Shown: positions 6,745 to 15,296 of the stretch, piece by piece | Layout: each line of letters starts with the position of its first letter | Numbering within the stretch: the stretch's first letter is position 1 | Assembly: GCF_001705435.1 (NCBI RefSeq) | Contig: NZ_MDEN01000057.1 | Location: 124,001-188,000, forward strand | From: Pseudomonas graminis | GTDB lineage: Bacteria; Pseudomonadota; Gammaproteobacteria; Pseudomonadales; Pseudomonadaceae | DNA length: 64,000 nucleotides | Direction of reading: 5' to 3' | Translations under genes and position numbers: made by a program | The notes under the pieces: generated by a model | What the model saw: the letters and a program-made list of their open reading frames with translations, nothing else | The model's database searches: none | What the model was told of the DNA's origin: nothing

Positions 6745-9474
6745 TCACCAACTCGCACGAATGCCGACACTGCCGCTGACTCCCGCCAGTTCATGGCTGT
6801 CCAGCTGGGCGGCGTAGTCCACCGCGAAGTACACGCTTACTCCCTTCGCCACACCAACGATCAAGCCAGCGCCAATGTCAGTGGATGAGGACCTGTGTTG
6901 GGTTTTGATCCGGTCGACGCCGTTGTAGGTCACGGTGTCCTTGCCATCCAGCACCTGCCAGACGTTCGCGCGCAGGTAGGGTTCGACGGGCAAGTTGTCG
7001 ATCAAGTATCGACCCCTCAAGCGCGCGCCGACTCGACTCGTCCAGTAGTCCTGTGAATCAAACGAGACGTCGGAGATGCCGTCGTTCTGGCGGTCGAGGT
7101 CGATCCGTTGATGGATGACCTGCACTTGGGGTTCAACGACCCAGCGTTCGGAAACGGCCATCGGGTAGCCCGTTTCCAGAGACAGGCTGATGGCGTGGCC
7201 GTCGGTGTCGAGCCTGATGCCTTGATCGGACCGACTGCTGCCGCCAAGACGCGTGCCCATGGCGACGGCGTCCAGGTACCAGCCGCCCGGGTCGACCAGG
7301 CTCCAATAGGCGCCGAAGTGATCGCCGTTGATTTTCATGCGGCCGGCTCTTGTGCCCTTGAAGCCTTCGGCGAATCCCTCGACGCTGCCTTGTAACCGGC
7401 TCTGGCCGACGAAGACGCCAGCGCGTTGCACCCGCCCGGAATCAGTCGGTGCGACATACAGGTCGTGGCCCACTTGGTAGCCCTTGGTCGACCCATCGAA
7501 ATGCGGCGAGGCATCGCCGGCCCAGTCCCTGCGTATGTCGCTGCCATACAGCCGCGCCCATCCGCCGGGCGCACCGCTGAGCAGGTTTTGATCGCCCTGA
7601 CGATCATGAAAAGTACCCAGCGCTTCACGCGCCATGATCTGCGCAGCCGGCACGAACACCGAATAGATCGGCACTTCCAGGCGATATAACGGGATGGGCT
7701 CGGCGCCGGGCGACGCCGTTGGCAATGGTGCCGTTAACGGGGCCGGGATTGGCGAGACAACGGCAGGCGCAACGGAGGGTGTAACCGGAGCAGCAGGCGG
7801 TGGGACGGGAGCAAGGGTCGGTGGCTCAACGGCCGGTTCGTCCGGATCGACAGGGACCGGAGGCACTGGCACTGGCTCGGGAACGGGAACGGGAACGGGA
7901 ACAGGTATAGGCGTTGGTATAGGCGTCGGAATGACAGGCGACGGCGTGACGGGCTGGGGTGTCGGATCAACCACAGGCGGTGCGGTGGGCGGCGGTACGC
8001 TCAATGGGCTTCGGACCGCAGCCACCGAAGAGCGCAGGAACCAGCTGTTCTCGGTCCCGGCCGTCACGCCGCCCTTGAACAACTGATAGCGGTAAGCGCC
8101 GGCCACGACGCGGTTACCGAGCACAAAAGCGTCGTTGGTGCTGGTCGCTCCATTGACGGCCTGCACCACTTCGATGCCGTTGTCCTGTGTCAGTCCGCCC
8201 AGCCCGTTAAGGTTGCTGATGCCCAGCTGGGTGTTGCCGCTAATTGCACCTTGGGACACCACCAGTCGGTCACTGGCCGAGCGGTCGTCGCCTAGAACCG
8301 TCTGCAGCAGCAACCGGCCGTTATTGCCCAAGTAGTTGCCGAACACGTTAAGTGTGTCGGCGGCCACGACGCTGTTGGCGGTCATGTCGACAGTCCCGGC
8401 GTTGTTCAACGAGGCGAGCTGTCCGGCGGCGTAAGGGCGAATGGCGCCTTGGGTCACCTCCAGCGTACTGGAGCTGTCGATGTTGAACGTGCCGGTGTTG
8501 CTCACGCTGTCACCAAGAAAGAGGTCGGTGTCGAGCGTGAAACGCGACTGCCCGGTGAGATCAATCGCTTCCCACCCCAGGTAGCGCCCGGCCCCGGCGC
8601 TGAGGGTCTGGAAAAACGTCAGTTGGTCATTACCCAGTCCGCCGTCTAGCAAAGGGTTCGAACTCAGCGTGCTTTCATTGAGGTTGCTGATTGAGGCGCG
8701 GTCATTGCCGTCGCCCATCAGCACGGAGGACTGGATCACTCCGCCCCCGTTCCACGCGAACGTGTCGTCGCCGAAGCTGGCGCGGATTTCGCCGGATACC
8801 GTCCCGCCGTTCACGCTGATGCTGTCGTTGCCGCCACTGACGCTGATGTTGCCGCCAATGCTGCCGCCCGAAACGACAATGGTGTCGCGGCCGAAACCGG
8901 TGACGAGGTTGCCGATGATCCGGCCGCCCGACATGTCGAAAAGATTGTTGTCGAGCTTCATGTCGACGCGGCCAATGGTGCCGCCGCTGAGGGTCGCGAC
9001 ATCACCGTCTTCAAACGCCCCGACGATGGTCCCGCCGCTCATGAAGAACACGTCGCGGCTATCACCCTGCGCCAGTGACTGGAGGGTGCCGCCGCTCATG
9101 AAAAAGTTGTCGATACCGGGACCCTGCATGAGGCTGCCGGTGATGGTCCCGGCCTCCATTACCATCACGTTTGTGCCCGCGCCCTGGTTGATGGCGCCCT
9201 GCACCCGGCCGGAGCTCATGACAATCCGGTCGGCGCCGTTGCCAAACAGGATGTTGCCCGTCACCACGCCCGTGCCGCCAGTTGGAAACGTCAGCACGTT
9301 ATCGCCGGCCAGATCGATCAGGCCCGGACTGGTGCTGCTGTCGCATACGTAGTTGTCATTTCCTGTCCCTGACACCAACGTGCAAGCCGCTTCGATCGGC
9401 GTGACTGGCAACAGCACTGATACACAAGACACACGGAGAAACTGGCGGAAAAATGCCCGATCGGGCTGTTTCAT
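6745..9474 (-). CDS. Autotransporter (type Va) adhesin-like protein
   Basis: A 909-residue protein from the ATG at 9474, which has AGGA seven bases upstream; an in-frame extension to 9564 lacks such a site. A signal peptide (about residues 1-34) precedes a beta-helical passenger with repeats of about 20 to 25 residues built on a (M)SGGxI/V core and GDxxFxMSGG spacing (about 100-260). A Pro/Val-rich linker covers roughly residues 500-590 (PVPVPVPVPEPVPVPP). The C-terminal 270 residues form the translocator barrel, starting near ARLYGSDIRRDW and ending in an aromatic residue (RASW). Such proteins display the passenger on the outer membrane, often for adhesion or biofilm. No protease motif was seen. 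Confidence 0.88.
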   Translation of the reverse strand: MKQPDRAFFRQFLRVSCVSVLLPVTPIEAACTLVSGTGNDNYVCDSSTSPGLIDLAGDNVLTFPTGGTGVVTGNILFGNGADRIVMSSGRVQGAINQGAGTNVMVMEAGTITGSLMQGPGIDNFFMSGGTLQSLAQGDSRDVFFMSGGTIVGAFEDGDVATLSGGTIGRVDMKLDNNLFDMSGGRIIGNLVTGFGRDTIVVSGGSIGGNISVSGGNDSISVNGGTVSGEIRASFGDDTFAWNGGGVIQSSVLMGDGNDRASISNLNESTLSSNPLLDGGLGNDQLTFFQTLSAGAGRYLGWEAIDLTGQSRFTLDTDLFLGDSVSNTGTFNIDSSSTLEVTQGAIRPYAAGQLASLNNAGTVDMTANSVVAADTLNVFGNYLGNNGRLLLQTVLGDDRSASDRLVVSQGAISGNTQLGISNLNGLGGLTQDNGIEVVQAVNGATSTNDAFVLGNRVVAGAYRYQLFKGGVTAGTENSWFLRSSVAAVRSPLSVPPPTAPPVVDPTPQPVTPSPVIPTPIPTPIPVPVPVPVPEPVPVPPVPVDPDEPAVEPPTLAPVPPPAAPVTPSVAPAVVSPIPAPLTAPLPTASPGAEPIPLYRLEVPIYSVFVPAAQIMAREALGTFHDRQGDQNLLSGAPGGWARLYGSDIRRDWAGDASPHFDGSTKGYQVGHDLYVAPTDSGRVQRAGVFVGQSRLQGSVEGFAEGFKGTRAGRMKINGDHFGAYWSLVDPGGWYLDAVAMGTRLGGSSRSDQGIRLDTDGHAISLSLETGYPMAVSERWVVEPQVQVIHQRIDLDRQNDGISDVSFDSQDYWTSRVGARLRGRYLIDNLPVEPYLRANVWQVLDGKDTVTYNGVDRIKTQHRSSSTDIGAGLIVGVAKGVSVYFAVDYAAQLDSHELAGVSGSVGIRASW
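7879..7902. repeat. Hexanucleotide tandem repeat in autotransporter linker
   Basis: Four perfect GGGAAC units, reading Val-Pro or Pro-Val dipeptides on the coding (minus) strand. Similar imperfect units flank it. Gain or loss of units would change linker length in steps of two residues without a frameshift. Confidence 0.8.
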
Positions 9475-9881
9475 CACAACGTCCTGCGGAATGACCCGCG
9501 TGCTTACATCCCTATAAAGAGCGCACTCAAGCAAGTGCGTCCAATTGTCGCCCTGACAGTACAAGCGAAGGATACAAACCCCGACATGTCAAACTGCGCG
9601 AGCCTTATCGACAGGTGAGTTTGCGGGAAAACGCCGCTTAGGCACACGCCTGAAGCCTTCGATCAGCACCGGCTTGTGACCCGGCGACCGCGCCCGGCCG
9701 CGGTTGTGACAACGATGACAACGGCGTAGAATCCGCAACATCTCGTCGCATCTCCCCATACTCATAATATTCAGCTGACCGCATGCACCGCCCAGGCACA
9801 CGCCTCGAGCGGTCTTTCTGCTTGTCAGCGTTTTTACCGGGGAAACGGCAAACCGAATTCTTCAGGAGGGCATTCGTATTG
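9475..9881. other. Divergent intergenic region, autotransporter / SotB
   Basis: No convincing gene is seen here. On the + strand TTGTGA (9704-9709) and TAGAAT (9726-9731), 16 bases apart, form a plausible promoter toward sotB. Open frames across the region have poor composition and no ribosome site. Confidence 0.4.
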
Positions 9882-11060
9882 ATGAATACCACTAATGCAC
9901 ACACCGGAAGTTGGCTGAGCGTGATCGCGCTGGCCCTGGCAGCGTTCATCTTCAACACCACGGAATTCGTACCGGTGGGTTTGTTGAGCGCCATCGGTCA
10001 TAGCTTCGACATGACCACCGCCCAAGTCGGCCTGATGCTGACGGTTTATGCGTGGATCGTGTCCCTCACGTCGCTGCCGATGATGCTGATGACCCGCAAC
10101 ATCGAGCGGCGCAAGTTGCTGTTGTTTGTGTTTCTGACGTTCATCGCCGCCCATGTGATGTCGAGCCTGTCATCGAGCTTCGGCATGCTGCTGGTCAGTC
10201 GCGTCGGTATCGCAGTGGCCCACGCCGTGTTCTGGTCGGTCACCGCATCCCTGGCGGTACGAGTGGCACCGGAGGGCAAGCAGGTTCAAGCCCTCGGCCT
10301 GTTGGCAACCGGCACTGCGCTGGCGATGGTGCTCGGCATTCCGCTGGGACGCGTGCTCGGCGAAGCGCTGGGCTGGCGCGCAACCTTCCTGGCGATTGCC
10401 ATTGCCTCGGGCCTCACGGTGTTAGTGTTGATGAAGTCGCTGCCGCTGCTGCCGAGCCAGAACTCGGGCTCGTTGCGCAGCCTGCCGATGCTGTTCAAGC
10501 GCCCGGCGCTGATGTCGCTCTACCTGCTGACGGCGCTGGTGGTCACGGCGCAGTTCACGGCCTACAGCTACATCGAACCGTTCGCACAGATCGTGGCGAA
10601 GATGGATGGCGACATGACCACCGTTATCCTCTTGCTGTTCGGCGGCGCCGGGATCGTCGGATCGGTGATCTTCAGCCGCTACAACGACCGTTACCCGCGC
10701 GGCCTGCTGATCACTGCGATCGGCGCCCTGGCGGCGTGTCTGATTCTGCTGCTGCCGCTGTCCGGCAACTCATCGTCGATGGGTACGCTGAGCGTGGTCT
10801 GGGGCATGGCGATCATGTGCTTTGGTCTGGTAATGCAGTCCAAGGTCCTGGCGATGGCGCCGGACGCCACGGACGTGGCCATGGCGCTGCATTCGGGCAT
10901 CTACAACATCGGCATCGGCGGCGGCGCGCTGTTGGGCAGCGTGGTGATCAGCCAGCTCGGCGTGGCCAACATCGGACTGGTGGGCGGGATGGTGGCGATC
11001 AGTGGCTTGCTGCTGGCGTGCCTGGCGACCCATCGCTATGGCGAAACGATTCGGGCATAA
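9882..11060 (+). CDS. sotB: MFS sugar/drug efflux transporter, SotB type
   Basis: A 392-residue major facilitator with about 12 membrane segments. The ATG at 9882 follows AGGAGGG at 9864-9870; the start at 9783 would add a non-conserved extension. The N-terminal [15 protein letters not shown] and the following [17 protein letters not shown] are typical of the SotB/YdeA group (about 396 residues in E. coli), which exports sugars such as arabinose and [18 protein letters not shown] is the conserved MFS loop between helices 2 and 3. The exact substrate cannot be read from the sequence. Confidence 0.85.
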   Translation: MNTTNAHTGSWLSVIALALAAFIFNTTEFVPVGLLSAIGHSFDMTTAQVGLMLTVYAWIVSLTSLPMMLMTRNIERRKLLLFVFLTFIAAHVMSSLSSSFGMLLVSRVGIAVAHAVFWSVTASLAVRVAPEGKQVQALGLLATGTALAMVLGIPLGRVLGEALGWRATFLAIAIASGLTVLVLMKSLPLLPSQNSGSLRSLPMLFKRPALMSLYLLTALVVTAQFTAYSYIEPFAQIVAKMDGDMTTVILLLFGGAGIVGSVIFSRYNDRYPRGLLITAIGALAACLILLLPLSGNSSSMGTLSVVWGMAIMCFGLVMQSKVLAMAPDATDVAMALHSGIYNIGIGGGALLGSVVISQLGVANIGLVGGMVAISGLLLACLATHRYGETIRA

Positions 11061-11169
11061 AGACAAAAAGCCGAACACAGTATGGAAGGCGCGAGCGACA
11101 GTGATGTCGCTCAAGCTTCCTCGCAAACAGTTGTGTATCCGCCAGACAGCCAGCGTCTGAAACGCCGTA

Positions 11170-11194
11170 TTCGTGAGCAAGCTCACTCCCACAT
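11170..11194. repeat. REP-type hairpin
   Basis: TTCGTGAGCAAGCTCACTCCCACA has the form of the common Pseudomonas REP element (a G-rich CTCCCAC flank and a short GTGAGC/GCTCAC stem). It lies between sotB and the next small gene. Confidence 0.65.
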
Positions 11195-11329
11195 GAACTG
11201 CGTTCGCCGCGCCACGGCGAACGATCCATCATTCCCATCGATAACCAACATTCCCGCTAATGCCTTCCGCTCAAAACTGATGGGCGTACCATCGCCCTCA
11301 CACCCAAACACGAACCGAGGGCAGGAAAG

Positions 11330-11467
11330 ATGATCGTTCATCTCCTTACTTGCTTGACGCTCGCAGCGCTCACCAGCTACGTCGTCGCCCTCAAACTCTT
11401 CGATCTGGGATCGGTCTTGATGACCGCGGACGATGAGGACAGTCGTGTTGTGGCACCGGCCAACTAA
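11330..11467 (+). CDS. 45-residue single-span membrane peptide
   Basis: ATG 11330 is preceded by GGGCAGGAAAG, a good ribosome site. The peptide has one hydrophobic segment (HLLTCLTLAALTSYVVALKLF) followed by an acidic tail (TADDEDSR). Size and composition suggest a small inner-membrane protein. No family was recognised. It is too short for a secure prediction, but start context and composition are good. Confidence 0.5.
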   Translation: MIVHLLTCLTLAALTSYVVALKLFDLGSVLMTADDEDSRVVAPAN

Positions 11468-11536
11468 GGCCAAGTAGCTGACACTTATCAGCACCTTTCA
11501 CGCTTTCAACGTTCTGTTACATGCGGAGCAATCGAC

Positions 11537-11740
11537 ATGACCCGAGACGTCACGTTGCACGTTAGTTTTCCAACATTTGGAAAGAACTATTACTCACAAC
11601 ATGTCATCGCCCGCAAGAACGGCCACGGTCTCGTTGAGGACAATCGCTTCGGCGCCTTCATGATGCCTTCGGCGGAAAACCACTTCAGGAATGAGGTGGT
11701 GGGCTTCAACGCTTTTATCCTCTCTCTTGAAATGTGTTGA
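11537..11740 (+). CDS. Possible 67-residue protein upstream of HPP gene
   Basis: The ATG is preceded by GGAG at good spacing (GCGGAGCAATCGAC). The stop lies three bases before the GTG start proposed for the HPP gene, so the two could be translationally coupled. The sequence (HVSFPTFGKNYYSQHVIARKNGHG) has no recognised domain, and an opposing open frame overlaps it, so it may be chance. Confidence 0.25.
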   Translation: MTRDVTLHVSFPTFGKNYYSQHVIARKNGHGLVEDNRFGAFMMPSAENHFRNEVVGFNAFILSLEMC

Positions 11741-11742
11741 TC

Positions 11743-12591
11743 GTGAAAAACCTCATGCGTAGTTTTATCCCCCATTCGCTAAACACCCACCCTGCCGAAT
11801 GGTCGCGTGCCGCCATCGGCGCGTGCCTGGGCATCTTCGTCGGCGCGGTGTTCTGCCGCGAGTTGTATGGCATCGACATCACGCTGCACCTGCTGGGGCC
11901 GGTGGGCGCTTCAGCGGTGCTGCTGTTCGCGGTGTCGACCGGCGCGCTCGCTCAGCCGTGGGCGATCCTCGGCAGTTACCTGATCGCCGCGCTGGTGGCG
12001 CTGTTGTCCATCAGGCTGCTCGGCAACACCATTAACGCCGCTAGCCTGGCGGTCTGCTCGTCCATCCTGCTCATGTGCGTGCTCCGCTGTTTGCACCCGC
12101 CCGCTGCTGCGGTCGCGATCTGCATCGTCACCTCGAAGAACGAGCTGTCGCCCATGGGCCTTCAAGTGCTTGGCCCGGTGATGCTAAACGCAGTGTGTCT
12201 GCTGGCTGGCGCGCTGATCTACAACAACCTGACCAGGGTGCGTTACCCCAAGGCGCAGGCCACTGAGCTGCCGGCGCCCGAACAGGTGCCACTCAACAGC
12301 GACGGCTTCAACGCTGAAGATCTCGACAAGGCGCTGGAGGAAATGGGCGAGTTCGTCGATGTTTCTCGCGAGGACCTTGAGGACATTCTGCACAAGACCG
12401 AAGCCCATGCGTTGCGGCGCAACCGTTCCGATATCGACGCCGCCCGGATTCTCTCGCGCAGTACCCAAAGCCTCTCGCTGGAGCATTCGATGGCTGACGC
12501 GATGAAAATGCTCGCCAAAAATGACAGCAAGTATTTGCCGGTGCTGGATGGTGACAAGAAGGTGGTGGGCATCATCACGCTGGTCAACTGA
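11743..12591 (+). CDS. HPP-family membrane protein with shortened CBS tail
   Basis: About 282 residues if GTG 11743 is used; ATG 11755 is a close alternative. The N-terminal half is the HPP domain: four to five hydrophobic segments, LLGPVGASAVLLFAV and the signature RCLHPPAAA that names the family. The C-terminal part has an acidic linker (NAEDLDKALEEMGEFVDVSREDL) and one CBS-like repeat ending DGDKKVVGIITLVN. As I know the family, related proteins usually continue into a paired CBS module; here the stop falls at the end of the first CBS core, so the protein looks truncated. HPP proteins are membrane proteins sometimes tied to nitrite transport; the substrate is unknown here. Confidence 0.72.
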   Translation: MKNLMRSFIPHSLNTHPAEWSRAAIGACLGIFVGAVFCRELYGIDITLHLLGPVGASAVLLFAVSTGALAQPWAILGSYLIAALVALLSIRLLGNTINAASLAVCSSILLMCVLRCLHPPAAAVAICIVTSKNELSPMGLQVLGPVMLNAVCLLAGALIYNNLTRVRYPKAQATELPAPEQVPLNSDGFNAEDLDKALEEMGEFVDVSREDLEDILHKTEAHALRRNRSDIDAARILSRSTQSLSLEHSMADAMKMLAKNDSKYLPVLDGDKKVVGIITLVN

Positions 12592-12694
12592 TAGCCAGCG
12601 TCGGGCACCCACTGGTAGAAATCTGGAATCTGAGGTCTGATGCACAAGGCTCGTACCGATAACGAGCCACACCCCCAATTCTGCGGAAACCCAC

Positions 12695-12967
12695 ATGAAA
12701 CACGCCCTGCTTGCCGGCTTGCTCCTGACTGCATGTGCCCTGCCCTTCACGGCAAATGCCAACGACGACAACAATCAGTGCCAGATGAACCTGAGCAAGG
12801 TTCGTGACGCGAAAGTCGCCAACCCCCATCTCAGCGATGCGGTCAAAAGCGATATCGACACGACCGTGCACCGCGCCGAAGCGGCCTTGGCGCGGCACAA
12901 CGATGACGGTGGGCGTGAATGTGTGGCGCTGACGCAGCAAGCGCTGCAGAAGGCTCAGAGCAACTGA
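12695..12967 (+). CDS. Small secreted protein, two-cysteine family (copy B)
   Basis: A 90-residue protein with a signal peptide ending near ANAN (about residue 23). The mature part aligns by eye with copy A at 3306-3596: single N-terminal Cys followed by N, the block VKSDIDTTV against TKTDIEKTV style spacing, A..A...R, and the C-terminal REC.ALTQQAL. The two cysteines could form a disulfide in the periplasm. It stands alone between the HPP gene and the decarboxylase terminus. No function is known to me. Confidence 0.75.
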   Translation: MKHALLAGLLLTACALPFTANANDDNNQCQMNLSKVRDAKVANPHLSDAVKSDIDTTVHRAEAALARHNDDGGRECVALTQQALQKAQSN

Positions 12968-13010
12968 GCCGGAGGGGCGCCAGACGGCTCACCCCTTTTC
13001 AGCGCTGCAG

Positions 13011-15296
13011 CTATTTCAAGACCAGCATCCGATACACCCCCGCTTCGCTTTCAATCCCGTGGGTGTCGTGGGTGAAGCCGGGGAATGACCGATCGAAGCC
13101 TTCCAGCGCCCGAAGATAGGCCAGCAACGGCCCATCTGCAGGGCCCGCGTTTTCCCCGGGCATCAGCAGCGGAATGCCAGGCGGATAAGGCACGATGCCA
13201 GTCGCGGCAATTCGTCCGGCGGCCTCTTCCAGGGTGACCTGCTCTACCTCGTTTTTGACTAACTTCTCGTACGCCTCCACCGGGCTGAATTCGGCCTTGG
13301 GCAACGTGCCGAACGCCTTCGACATGGCCGCTGTGGTCTTGGTCTCTTTCATCGCGGCGAAAATGTCCTCTGCCAGATCTTTCAAGCCCATGCCGGCATA
13401 GCGCTGCTGATTCGCCGTCAGCAATTCGGGCAGGCAAAGCTCCAGTTCCAGGTTGGTGTCGTAGTCACGCTTGAAGTCCAGCAACGCGTTGACCAGCGTG
13501 CCCCACTTGCCCTTGGTGATCCCGATCGAGAACAGGAAAAGGATGGTGAAGTCGGTGGTCTTCTCAACGATGATGCCTTGGTGCCCCAGGTAGGCACTGA
13601 GCAAGCAGGCCGGAATGCCGAAGTCCAGCAGGTTGCCGTCATCACCCATCCCCGGGCTGAGGATGGACACTTTGATCGGGTCCAGCATGCAGTAGCCGTC
13701 TTCGATGTCGCCGAAGCCGTGCCACACCTCGTTGGGGTGCAAGACCCAGCAGTTCGGGTCAGTCTTGAGCCGAACCGGATCGACTTCGTGAAACGCAATC
13801 GCCGTGGCCCCGACCTGCACCGTAGGCGGCTGCCAGCAAGAGAAGAACCAGTCGTCCTGGCTCAGCATGTCGGTCTGCATGCGCGAAATGACCTGACGGA
13901 ACGCCACCGCTTCTTCGATGGATTCGTTGGTCAGAATCTGGCCACTAGGCGCCTCCATCATCGCCGAGCTGACGTCACAGGACGCCATGATCGCGTAATT
14001 GGGCGAGGTCGACGCGTGCATCATGTAGGACTCGTTGAACCGCCCGTGGGGAATCGGGTTGCGGCCGTTACGGACATGAATCATCGATGCCTGGGACAGC
14101 GCCGCGAGCAGCTTGTGAGTCGACTGCGTGGCGAACACGGTGGGTTTGGACGGATCGTGATCATCCGGGCTGCCGTGCATGGCAAAGCGGTCCTTGTACA
14201 GCGGATTGAACCGGGCATAGCCGTACCAGGCTTCGTCGAAATGCAGCCGGTCAACGCTCTGCCCCAGCAGCTCTTCAACGCGGGTGACGTTGTACGTCAG
14301 GCCGTCGTAGGTGGAGTTGGTGACGATGGCATGCACCGGCGTCGGGTCGATGTGGCTTTTGACCAGCGGGTTGCTGGCGATGGCGGCTTTGACGCTCTCG
14401 GCGCTCAAGGTCTGCGGCAGGATCGGGCCGATGATGCCGAAGCGGTTGCGCGTGGGCACCAGGTAGGTGGGGATGGCGCCGGACAGCGTCATCGCGTGTT
14501 CGGCGGACTTATGACAGTTGCGGTCGCACAGGGCGATCTGGTCCCGGGTGACGCTGGCCATCAGGATCACCCGGTTGGACATCGACGAACCATTGGTCAC
14601 GTAGTACGTGCGATGGGCGCCAAACACCTTCGCCGCATAGCGCTCGCCCTGGCCGATCGGGCCGCTGTGATCGAGCAACGAGCCGAGCTCGCCGACGGAA
14701 ATCGACAGATCGGAGCGCAGCAGGTTCTCGCCAAAAAACTCGTAGAAGGCTCGGCCTGCCGTGCTTTTCAGAAAGGCCGTACCGCCGGCGTGGCCCGGGG
14801 TGTGCCAGGAGTATTCGTAGCTGCGGGCAAACTTCAGCAGCGCACCGAACATCGGTGGCAACACCGCCTGACGGTAGCGTTCGATGGCCGCCATGATGCG
14901 TCCGCTGAGAAAGCGGCTGGTGTCCTCCGGCAGCCAGATGAAGTCATCGGCGTGCTGCATGACGATCAACGGCACACTCGATGCCGTGCTGCGATCGCTG
15001 ATCAGAAACACCGGCACCCGCGTGTTGCGCTCACGCAGCGTGGTGAGCAGATCGATGCATTGCTTGTGGTCGTCGCTGCTGTCCATTTCCCAACTGAGCA
15101 ACACACACTGGATCGCCGGATCGGTGCTGAGGATCGACTTCGCGTCGCTGAGGCTTTCGGAGGTCAGCACGCTGATGGCGCGGTCTTCCACATCGCTGAT
15201 CAGCTGGATCAGGGCCCGGCCGAACACGCTGCGTTTGTCGGGCTGGCTGCTGACCAGCAGCGCCAGCATGCCGAGCAGGTGTCTGTTGTCGCTCAT
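13011..15296 (-). CDS. Biodegradative Orn/Lys/Arg decarboxylase (AdiA/LdcA type)
   Basis: A 761-residue PLP-dependent enzyme of the inducible fold-I decarboxylase family. Residues 1-130 form the response-regulator-like wing domain (VLLSWEMDSSDDHKQC). The catalytic core follows (YSWHTPGHAGGTAF, DRNCHKSAEHA), with HFDEAWYGYARF and STHKLLAALSQAS, whose Lys near 394 is the PLP-binding residue. The end matches AdiA closely (IPYPPGIPLL-like YPPGIPLLMPGENAG). It removes CO2 from a basic amino acid, consuming a proton, to make a polyamine. By memory it resembles E. coli AdiA and P. aeruginosa LdcA more than SpeF, so arginine or lysine are as likely as ornithine despite the PotE partner. Its start overlaps the antiporter stop by ATGA, so the two genes form an operon. 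Confidence 0.88.
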   Translation of the reverse strand: MSDNRHLLGMLALLVSSQPDKRSVFGRALIQLISDVEDRAISVLTSESLSDAKSILSTDPAIQCVLLSWEMDSSDDHKQCIDLLTTLRERNTRVPVFLISDRSTASSVPLIVMQHADDFIWLPEDTSRFLSGRIMAAIERYRQAVLPPMFGALLKFARSYEYSWHTPGHAGGTAFLKSTAGRAFYEFFGENLLRSDLSISVGELGSLLDHSGPIGQGERYAAKVFGAHRTYYVTNGSSMSNRVILMASVTRDQIALCDRNCHKSAEHAMTLSGAIPTYLVPTRNRFGIIGPILPQTLSAESVKAAIASNPLVKSHIDPTPVHAIVTNSTYDGLTYNVTRVEELLGQSVDRLHFDEAWYGYARFNPLYKDRFAMHGSPDDHDPSKPTVFATQSTHKLLAALSQASMIHVRNGRNPIPHGRFNESYMMHASTSPNYAIMASCDVSSAMMEAPSGQILTNESIEEAVAFRQVISRMQTDMLSQDDWFFSCWQPPTVQVGATAIAFHEVDPVRLKTDPNCWVLHPNEVWHGFGDIEDGYCMLDPIKVSILSPGMGDDGNLLDFGIPACLLSAYLGHQGIIVEKTTDFTILFLFSIGITKGKWGTLVNALLDFKRDYDTNLELELCLPELLTANQQRYAGMGLKDLAEDIFAAMKETKTTAAMSKAFGTLPKAEFSPVEAYEKLVKNEVEQVTLEEAAGRIAATGIVPYPPGIPLLMPGENAGPADGPLLAYLRALEGFDRSFPGFTHDTHGIESEAGVYRMLVLK

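Noticed and set aside
7694..8086. A Gly/Thr repeat protein (GTGTGTG) on the plus strand
   Set aside because: It is the reverse reading of the Pro/Val linker of the autotransporter; the repeat composition is imposed by that gene.
9589..9994. Overlapping minus-strand open frames upstream of sotB
   Set aside because: Arg/Cys-rich products without start signals, partly antisense to sotB.
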